A stretch of DNA of 5,165 nt from an uncultured Litorivicinus sp. (GTDB lineage: Bacteria > Pseudomonadota > Gammaproteobacteria > Pseudomonadales > Litorivicinaceae). Where the stretch lies: the NCBI GenBank assembly GCA_938091715.1, contig CALKMT010000024.1:1-5165 (forward strand), written 5' to 3'. The notes under the pieces were generated by a model that ran no database searches, was not told the origin of the DNA, and saw nothing but the letters and a program-made list of their open reading frames with translations. Both the position numbers and the translations under genes were made by a program. Below, piece after piece: positions 1 to 5,165 of this stretch (its first letter is position 1; each line of letters opens with the position of its first letter).

Positions 1-1
1 C

Positions 2-1102
2 GCTACCGATGCGGTGCTGTTGACCAAAGCGCTGCGTCCTTTGCCGGACAAGCACAAGGGCTTGACCGATACCGAGCAACGCTATCGTCAGCGCTACTTG
101 GACTTGATTGCCAACCCCGAAGTTAAAGAAACCTTTGTTAAGCGCTCCGGCATCGTCAGCGCGATTCGTGGTTATTTCTTGGATCAGGACTACCTCGAAG
201 TCGAGACGCCGATGCTGCAGGTCATCCCCGGTGGTGCCACTGCACGTCCCTTTGTCACGCATCACAATGCGTTGGACATCGAGATGTACATGCGAATTGC
301 CCCGGAGCTGTATTTGAAACGCCTTGTGGTCGGCGGCTTTGAGCGGGTCTTTGAAATTAACCGCAACTTTCGTAACGAGGGCCTGTCGACTCGACACAAT
401 CCCGAGTTCACGATGCTCGAATTTTACGAGGCGTACACCGACGTCAACGGCATGATCGACCATGTGGAGTCGGTGATTCGTCAAGCCAGCCTGCGGGCCC
501 ATGGCTCGTTAAGTTTTACCTCGGGCGGGCATGACTATGATTTATCCCAGCCATTCCGGCGCATCAGCGTGTTTGACTCAATCCTAGAAAAGAACCCGGA
601 TCTGACAGCCGATGCTCTGACCGACCGAGCACAGGCGGCCGCCTATGCTGAGTCGCTCGGGGTTCCGATCAAAGACAGTTACGGACTGGGCAAGGTGCAG
701 ATCGAAATCTTCGAGAAAACCGTCGAAGACCAGTTGTTTGAACCGACCTTTATCACGCTCTATCCGGCTGAAGTGTCGCCCTTGGCGCGGCGCAACAACG
801 ACGATCCGTTCTTGACGGACCGGTTTGAGTTTTTTGTGGGCGGCCGCGAGTTGGCCAATGGCTTCAGCGAGCTTAACGACGCAGAAGACCAAGCCAACCG
901 CTTCAAGGAGCAGGTTGAGCAGAAGGATTCAGGGGATGATGAGGCCATGTTTTATGACGAGGACTACGTGACCGCCCTTGAAGTCGGTTTGCCGCCAACC
1001 GGTGGCTGCGGTATCGGTATTGACCGCCTGGTCATGTGGCTGCTGGATCAGGACAGCATTCGCGATGTCATCCTGTTCCCAGCGATGCGTCCTCAGGCCT
1101 GA
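2..1102 (+). CDS. lysS: Lysyl-tRNA synthetase, class II (5'-truncated by window edge)
   Basis: Cytoplasmic enzyme that uses ATP to attach lysine to tRNA-Lys. About 366 residues are visible; the frame stays open to the left edge, so the gene starts upstream. The family is about 505 residues, so roughly 140 are missing, mainly the N-terminal OB-fold anticodon-binding domain. The GTG at 14 is an internal valine, not a start, because the residues on both sides already align with the family. Counting from that GTG, all class II catalytic motifs are present: motif 1 around 62-80 (VETPMLQVIPGG), motif 2 around 110-136 (FERVFEINRNFRNEG, then RHNPEFTMLE), and motif 3 around 333-342 (GIGIDRLVMW). Also conserved are PAEVSPLARR (251-260), GFSELNDAEDQ (283-293) and the C-terminal DVILFPAMRP. 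The protein ends in Gln-Ala. Its last 10 bases overlap the convergent pump gene. Identification is very secure. The symbol assumes the ordinary housekeeping copy rather than a paralogue such as lysU. Confidence 0.97.
   Translation, partial: ATDAVLLTKALRPLPDKHKGLTDTEQRYRQRYLDLIANPEVKETFVKRSGIVSAIRGYFLDQDYLEVETPMLQVIPGGATARPFVTHHNALDIEMYMRIAPELYLKRLVVGGFERVFEINRNFRNEGLSTRHNPEFTMLEFYEAYTDVNGMIDHVESVIRQASLRAHGSLSFTSGGHDYDLSQPFRRISVFDSILEKNPDLTADALTDRAQAAAYAESLGVPIKDSYGLGKVQIEIFEKTVEDQLFEPTFITLYPAEVSPLARRNNDDPFLTDRFEFFVGGRELANGFSELNDAEDQANRFKEQVEQKDSGDDEAMFYDEDYVTALEVGLPPTGGCGIGIDRLVMWLLDQDSIRDVILFPAMRPQA
1093..1102. other. Palindromic tail-to-tail overlap of lysS and the RND pump gene
   Basis: The sequence TCAGGCCTGA is its own reverse complement. 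It contains the stop codon of lysS (TGA, 1100-1102, + strand) and that of the pump gene (TGA on the - strand, 1093-1095). Read on either strand it gives the tail of a CAG codon, GCC and TGA, and the preceding bases make both proteins end in Gln-Ala. The genes therefore share 10 bp with no intergenic spacer. What is seen is exact; any regulatory meaning would be inference. Confidence 0.95.
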
Positions 1103-4100
1103 CGCCACCGTCGCGCGCGCCGTATCACTTGTGGCGCGCGTTTGGCACTCTGCCAACTGCGTTTGATGTCCTGCGCAATCGCCATCATCGCGGGCGTCAT
1201 CAGCAACACCAGAACCATGCCCAATCCAAGCCCATAGCTCAGCGTTATCACCGTGGGTTTCAGGAATTGCGCTTGGCGACTGCTTTCGAACAACAGTGGT
1301 AATAGACCGCCCACCGTAGTCACCGTGGTCAAGAATACCGCTCGCAATCGATCCGCCGAGCCATCAATCAGTGCATCTAAGAGCGGTTGGGTCTCGAGGC
1401 GTTCCTGAATCCGAACAATCAACACGATGGTGTCGTTCAGGATGATGCCCGCCATGCCAATAAAGCCGACCACGCTGAACATCGACAACGGGACACCATG
1501 TGCCCAGTGACCCCAAATCACACCCACCAATCCAAAGGGTATGGTCAAAATGGGAACCCAGGGCCGTGACCACGAACCAAAGATCCAGGTCAGGGTTAAA
1601 TAGATCGCCAACAAGCAAACCATAAAGCTGATCGCGGCCTCGGTTAGGAACTCGCGCTCACTCTCGGCCATGCCGGATAATTCCCAATCAATCCCATACT
1701 GCTGGCCAATTTGAGGTAACCACTCCTGCTCCAGCCGCTCTTGCAAGCTGCGTGCGGTCTCAGCGTCCTCGGGCAATTCCCCAGTCACCGTGACGACACG
1801 CTGTCCGTTCTCGACCTGCAAGCTGGCAAAGCCGCGCTCACTGGTCCAGCGCGCCACCTGACTCAAGTCGGTAAAGCTGCCATCGGGCAAGCGAATGCGG
1901 GCGCGTGTCAGGTATTCACCGTCAGTTGCCGCCTCGGTCAGAGCCACACGAATCTCGATGCTCTGGCCACCCTGAGGCAGCGTCAGCGCTTCCACGCCGT
2001 CCAGTTGCCCGCGCAGCTGAGCTGCCAGACTGGCCGCGCTAACTCCCAGTGCCTCGCCCTCTGGCGTTATTCGCAGGCGTTGCTCAGTTTTGTCGTAAGC
2101 CAAGTCGTCCTCGACGGCTGTGACGCCGGGAGCTTGGTTCAAGCGACTCTGCAAGGCCAGCGAGGCGGCTTTAAGGGTTCGGAAGTCGTCACCGCTAAAG
2201 CGCACGGCGATTCCGTCGGTGGAGGGCCCTTGACGATCACCGCGTAGTTGCACGCGATCGACCTTGTCGGATTTGGGAATCGCACTTTGCCAGGCGCGGA
2301 TGAACTCAAACGCACTGTAAGGACGCAGGTCTGGGTCAATCAATTCAATGTTAAAGCCCGCCAGCCGATCTGGGGTGACTCGATCCGAGCCACTGATCGG
2401 ACGGCCCGAATTGGCACCGACCTGGGTAAACCAGCCCTTGATGGGGCTGGTGCCGTGTTCTTTGGTGAACTGTTCATCGACACTGCGCATGGCCACGGCC
2501 ATGGCGTCCAATTGGGCCAGGGTGTCGGCCCGATTGGTGCCCTCGGTCATCATCACGTTGGCGGTCAGCGTGCCGCGCTCTGGGGCGTTAAAGAATCGCC
2601 AGCCAACACTGCGGTCGACGATCATGGCAGCGGAAAACAGAATCAGGCTAATCGCGCTAGCCAGGGCCGGATAACGCCAGCGAATGACCGTCTCGACGAT
2701 ACGCTTGTAGGGGCCATGTCGAAAACGGTCAAAGTGGCGATTGACCCAGATGCTGGGCCGGTCGAACCACGCGGGCTTGCCGGGTTTGACTGCGCTCAGG
2801 GCGTGATACATATGCGCTGGCAGCAACAAGAACACCTCGATTAGGCTGGCTAGGATGACCAGGCTCACGGTGATCGGGATGTCGGTGATCAAACTGCCGA
2901 ACCGGCCACCAATCAACAGCATGCCCCCGAACGCGATAATCGTGGTCAGGCTGCTGGACAAAACCGGCAAGAACATACGTTTGGCGGCCAACAACGCCGC
3001 ATCCGCCGGGGCATGGCCGTTTCTGTGCAGATGGTCCGCATGCTCGCCAATCACGATGGCGTCGTCGACCACGATGCCCAGACAGATAATCAGGGCAAAC
3101 AGCGACACCATGTTCAGACTCAAGCCCAGGGCCAGCATCAATGCCACGGTGGCCAGCATCGCTGTGGGAATGCCGATGGTGACCCAAAACGCAGTGCGCA
3201 CGCTTAAGAATAAAAACAGCAGCGTGATCACGATCGCAAGACCCGTCAGCCCGTTTTCGATCAGGATGCCCAAGCGGTCTTTGATGGCCTGTGCCCGGGG
3301 GCGCGACAGAATGGCCTCGACGCCGTCGGTGGACTGCAAGTTGAATTCATCAACGGCCCGTTGCACCGCGTCTTGAATGGCGATGGCATCGCCGTCAGGC
3401 CCACGATCCACCTGAATTTTGATGGCCGGTTGCCCTTGGTAATACAGCGCAATGCCTCGATCCAAGCCCTGAATTTCAATGTTACCCAGCTCGGATACGG
3501 TTAGCCGTGTGCCATCGGACTCGGCAATCAGCGGATAGTCCGCCAAGGACTCCAACGACTCACCGGCAGTGCGTAGCCGAACGCGATCCCCCGACAGGGT
3601 GCCCGCCGGGTTGTCACCAAAGGCCCCGCGCAGTTGTCCGGCCGCGTCGTCCAGTGTGACGCCATATTTTTCCAGCGTGTCCGGTGCAAATTCGATCAGT
3701 ATTCGCGGATCACTAATCCCGCTGATCGACGTTTTTGAGACCCCTTCTTTGAACAATAGATAGTCCAAGTCCTGTGCCCGACGCTCCAGGGCGCCTAAGG
3801 ACAACTGGCCGTAGACCAGAACGTCAGTGACCCGGTCTCTAAACCAGCCTTGGGTTAGAACAGGTTCCTCAGCGTCCGAGGGCAGGGCGGTTTCACGAAT
3901 GGCGCCTTCGACCTCGTTGACCGCGGCGGACATGTCGTAGTCTTCAGCGAATTCTAAGCGAAAGCGTGCGCGACCCTCTTGGGCTGAGGCCTGCGTTGAT
4001 TCGACGCCCTCGACGGCGCGTAAGGCGGGCTCGAGCTCTCGTAAGATGCGCAGGTCAATGTCTTCGGGTCCGGCCCCGGGCCAGGCCACGCTGACAAAGA

Positions 4101-4233
4101 TGGTTTCGATCACAAAGTCGGGGAAGAACTGAGCTCGAATTCGATCCGTGGAAATCAGCCCCACCACCAGCAGCATCAGCAACAGCAGGTTGGCCAGGGT
4201 GCGATGGTGGATGATGTAGCGGACGAAACTCAT
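1093..4233 (-). CDS. RND-family multidrug-type efflux pump, inner-membrane permease (AcrB/COG0841-like)
   Basis: Proton-driven inner-membrane pump, expected to work as a trimer with the adaptor encoded just upstream and an outer-membrane channel encoded elsewhere. At 1046 residues it is full length (AcrB is 1049). It shows the duplicated RND layout: TM1 about 11-28, a large periplasmic loop about 29-325, TM2-TM6 about 327-472, TM7 about 521-538, a second loop about 539-862, and TM8-TM12 about 863-1018, then a basic cytoplasmic tail. The TM4 acidic pair is present (GIVVDDAIVIGEH, D390 D391). R962 and T969 in TM11 (RLRAVFLTT) appear to match AcrB R971 and T978. The AcrB K940 position in TM10 reads Asn-Asp (GIILNDTIVL, N933 D934) instead of Lys-Asn. 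PGAGPEDID near 52-60 is typical of the family. The ATG at 4233 fits the family's N-terminus and overlaps the adaptor stop. This looks like a drug/amphiphile-type pump rather than a CzcA/CusA metal pump, but substrate cannot be read from the sequence. No terminator is visible after its stop. Confidence 0.95.
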   Translation of the reverse strand: MSFVRYIIHHRTLANLLLLMLLVVGLISTDRIRAQFFPDFVIETIFVSVAWPGAGPEDIDLRILRELEPALRAVEGVESTQASAQEGRARFRLEFAEDYDMSAAVNEVEGAIRETALPSDAEEPVLTQGWFRDRVTDVLVYGQLSLGALERRAQDLDYLLFKEGVSKTSISGISDPRILIEFAPDTLEKYGVTLDDAAGQLRGAFGDNPAGTLSGDRVRLRTAGESLESLADYPLIAESDGTRLTVSELGNIEIQGLDRGIALYYQGQPAIKIQVDRGPDGDAIAIQDAVQRAVDEFNLQSTDGVEAILSRPRAQAIKDRLGILIENGLTGLAIVITLLFLFLSVRTAFWVTIGIPTAMLATVALMLALGLSLNMVSLFALIICLGIVVDDAIVIGEHADHLHRNGHAPADAALLAAKRMFLPVLSSSLTTIIAFGGMLLIGGRFGSLITDIPITVSLVILASLIEVFLLLPAHMYHALSAVKPGKPAWFDRPSIWVNRHFDRFRHGPYKRIVETVIRWRYPALASAISLILFSAAMIVDRSVGWRFFNAPERGTLTANVMMTEGTNRADTLAQLDAMAVAMRSVDEQFTKEHGTSPIKGWFTQVGANSGRPISGSDRVTPDRLAGFNIELIDPDLRPYSAFEFIRAWQSAIPKSDKVDRVQLRGDRQGPSTDGIAVRFSGDDFRTLKAASLALQSRLNQAPGVTAVEDDLAYDKTEQRLRITPEGEALGVSAASLAAQLRGQLDGVEALTLPQGGQSIEIRVALTEAATDGEYLTRARIRLPDGSFTDLSQVARWTSERGFASLQVENGQRVVTVTGELPEDAETARSLQERLEQEWLPQIGQQYGIDWELSGMAESEREFLTEAAISFMVCLLAIYLTLTWIFGSWSRPWVPILTIPFGLVGVIWGHWAHGVPLSMFSVVGFIGMAGIILNDTIVLIVRIQERLETQPLLDALIDGSADRLRAVFLTTVTTVGGLLPLLFESSRQAQFLKPTVITLSYGLGLGMVLVLLMTPAMMAIAQDIKRSWQSAKRAPQVIRRARRWRQA
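1114..1143 (+). terminator. Probable intrinsic terminator of lysS, inside the 3' end of the pump gene
   Basis: An 8-bp perfect GC stem, CGCGCGCC (1114-1121) with GGCGCGCG (1133-1140), begins 12 nt after the lysS stop. Two G-T pairs (1122/1132 and 1123/1131) extend it inward around a 7-nt loop (1124-1130). It is followed directly by TTT (1141-1143), after which the sequence turns to GGC. The strong stem and its position right behind the stop favour a terminator; the very short T run is the weak point, so it may act mainly as an mRNA 3' end stabiliser or with Rho. A second short inverted repeat, TTGGC (1142-1146) with GCCAA (1152-1156), overlaps its end. On the opposite strand the hairpin lies within the last codons of the pump gene, ahead of its stop, and has no T run in that direction. 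Confidence 0.6.
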
Positions 4234-4246
4234 CCCTGACTACCCT
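4230..4246 (-). promoter_or_regulatory. ATGA coupling site and Shine-Dalgarno for the pump gene
   Basis: On the minus strand the adaptor stop TGA (4232-4230) and the pump start ATG (4233-4231) share bases as ATGA, a classic translational coupling arrangement. An AGGG (4246-4243) lies 9 nt before the ATG and is a plausible ribosome binding site inside the adaptor's last codons. A second AGGG (4237-4234) abuts the ATG and is too close to serve. The two come from a TCAGGG direct repeat with a 9-nt period, which encodes the adaptor's terminal QGSQG. The overlap supports this start and co-expression of the pair. Confidence 0.8.
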
Positions 4247-5165
4247 GATAGCGCTGGGTCAGGCGGTCAATTAATTCCTGCGGCGGATTATCTTTGAGCT
4301 GTTTGAGCATGGCCGCCTTGCGCTCGGCTGGCATGCGTTGATTGCCCTCGAGCCAGGTGATCAAATCCGCCACCGAAGGGGGACGGGCGTCGGCAATCTC
4401 AACCGGCAATCCGTCGGTAAAACGAGGGGCCAGGTTGGTGACCACTTGGCGGGTCTGTGGCATTGAAATCAAGGCTTGCCCGTCCGTGCGCTGGAAAACC
4501 TCGACGGGTTGTGAGGCCAAGCGGCCCTGGTTCACGGAAAATACCCGGTCGTCGTCACTTAGTGCGTTCAAGGGCACCCAGGCGAGATCGTCTCGCGGTG
4601 GCTCGGTGATGGTGACCGTGACCCAATCGCCGGGCCTTAACAGGGTCTGCTCGTTAGGATCCAAAGCGGCAAACAACTGACGCCCGCCGCTGGACAATTC
4701 CCCATTGGCAGCTACCCGGGTCAGTGTGCCTGACTGACGCCACACCAGCGACCCGGTGCTTAACTCAACCTCGGTATCCAGCGGCAAGGGCTCTTGAGCC
4801 CCTGGGGCTAAGAATCGGATGACGCGGGGGTTTTGTGTCGAAAATGCCACTTCCAACTGCCGCAGATCGGTCAAAACAGCGAGGCCTTGGCCGGCGCTGA
4901 TTTGGTCGCCAGGCTTGACGGATACCTCGGTTAATACACCGGCAAAGGGCGCAGTCAGTTGGGTGTCGGCCAGGTCGGTGCGGGCTTCATCAACCGCCAG
5001 CTGCAGCCGCTCGGACTCTAACGAGCCACGATCGAAGGCTGCCTGGGCGTTAATTTGCGCGGTGCGCTTGGCCGATAGCGCCTGCTGTGCGCTGTTTAAA
5101 GCCAGTTCTGCGGCTTCCAACTCGTTCTGCGAGGCAAGTTTGCGCATGATGAGGTCGGTCAAGCG
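4230..5165 (-). CDS. RND efflux periplasmic adaptor (HlyD/AcrA-type membrane fusion protein), 5'-truncated by window edge
   Basis: Periplasmic subunit that joins the inner-membrane pump to an outer-membrane channel. About 311 C-terminal residues are visible and the frame is open to the right edge; the TTG at 5162 is an internal leucine, not a start. The signal peptide or lipid anchor, first lipoyl half and first coiled-coil helix are beyond the window. Counting from that TTG: residues about 1-66 are Ala/Glu/Gln-rich coiled-coil helix (ELEAAELALNSAQQALSAKR). Residues 67-99 are the second lipoyl half (TQLTAPFAGVLTEVSVKPGD, then GLAVLTD). Residues about 101-187 are the beta-barrel domain, ending LRPGDWVTVTI, and about 190-256 are the membrane-proximal domain (WVPLNAL onward). 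A tail of about 53 residues (258-310, PPSVADLITWLEGNQ onward) follows and looks mostly helical and charged, beyond where I expect the fold to end. The 4-bp overlap with the pump gene makes the pair one operon. The family call is firm; substrate and symbol are not. Confidence 0.93.
   Translation of the reverse strand, partial: RLTDLIMRKLASQNELEAAELALNSAQQALSAKRTAQINAQAAFDRGSLESERLQLAVDEARTDLADTQLTAPFAGVLTEVSVKPGDQISAGQGLAVLTDLRQLEVAFSTQNPRVIRFLAPGAQEPLPLDTEVELSTGSLVWRQSGTLTRVAANGELSSGGRQLFAALDPNEQTLLRPGDWVTVTITEPPRDDLAWVPLNALSDDDRVFSVNQGRLASQPVEVFQRTDGQALISMPQTRQVVTNLAPRFTDGLPVEIADARPPSVADLITWLEGNQRMPAERKAAMLKQLKDNPPQELIDRLTQRYQGSQG

Noticed and set aside
14..16. GTG as a possible lysS start
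   Set aside because: The codons before it stay in frame to the edge, and the residues after it align with the middle of LysS rather than its N-terminus, so the gene is simply cut by the window.
2430..2451. 8-bp perfect inverted repeat (ACCAGCCC with GGGCTGGT, 6-nt loop)
   Set aside because: It lies mid-gene in the pump's second periplasmic loop, has no T run on either side and no nearby gene boundary, so it is most likely coincidental in GC-rich coding sequence.
2488..2503. Near-palindrome CATGGCCACGGCCATG
   Set aside because: It comes from codons for Met-Ala-Val-Ala-Met within the pump gene; no operator context is present.
1741..3376. Three consecutive long + strand open frames (1741-2247, 2248-2844, 2855-3376) opposite the pump gene
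   Set aside because: They are antisense shadows of a well-conserved RND gene. Their translations have low-complexity, unlike-protein composition and show no recognisable domain. Long antisense frames are expected in GC-rich coding DNA.
4234..4248. TCAGGG direct repeat (4234-4239 and 4243-4248) as a regulatory repeat
   Set aside because: Only two copies exist, and they encode the repeated Gln-Gly at the adaptor C-terminus. One copy plausibly serves as the Shine-Dalgarno; nothing more can be supported.
4342..4680. 112-residue + strand open frame opposite the adaptor gene
   Set aside because: It lies wholly within the adaptor coding sequence on the other strand and has no recognisable motif or clear ribosome binding site; the adaptor frame shows true family motifs.

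Overview
The window holds the ends or whole of three protein-coding genes and almost no non-coding DNA. The lysyl-tRNA synthetase matches the E. coli LysS family closely over its whole visible length. The other two genes encode a Gram-negative-type tripartite efflux system. Together with a moderately high GC content, this suggests the chromosome of a gammaproteobacterium. Genus cannot be determined from the sequence alone.

Layout: positions 2-1102 (+) are the 3' three quarters of lysS, which enters from the left edge without its N-terminal anticodon-binding domain. Positions 1093-4233 (-) are a complete RND-superfamily inner-membrane efflux pump of 1046 residues. Positions 4230-5165 (-) are the C-terminal part of its periplasmic adaptor (membrane fusion protein), which runs off the right edge. 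The adaptor and pump overlap by 4 bp (ATGA), so they form a translationally coupled adaptor-pump operon read right to left. No outer-membrane channel gene is in view. The operon promoter and the adaptor's signal sequence must lie beyond position 5165.

lysS and the pump gene converge and overlap tail to tail by 10 bp. The shared bases are a perfect palindrome, so both genes end in the same codons (Gln-Ala-stop). A GC-rich hairpin just after the lysS stop, inside the last codons of the pump gene, is the likely lysS terminator. There is no gene-free stretch to describe.

The genes work in two unrelated processes: lysS charges tRNA-Lys for translation, and the adaptor-pump pair would export small molecules driven by the proton gradient. 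I see no mobile element, CRISPR array, RNA gene or clearly novel system. The points worth a second look are the shared palindromic end, the terminator embedded in a coding sequence, a substituted proton-relay lysine in the pump, a His cluster after its TM4, and an extra helical tail on the adaptor.
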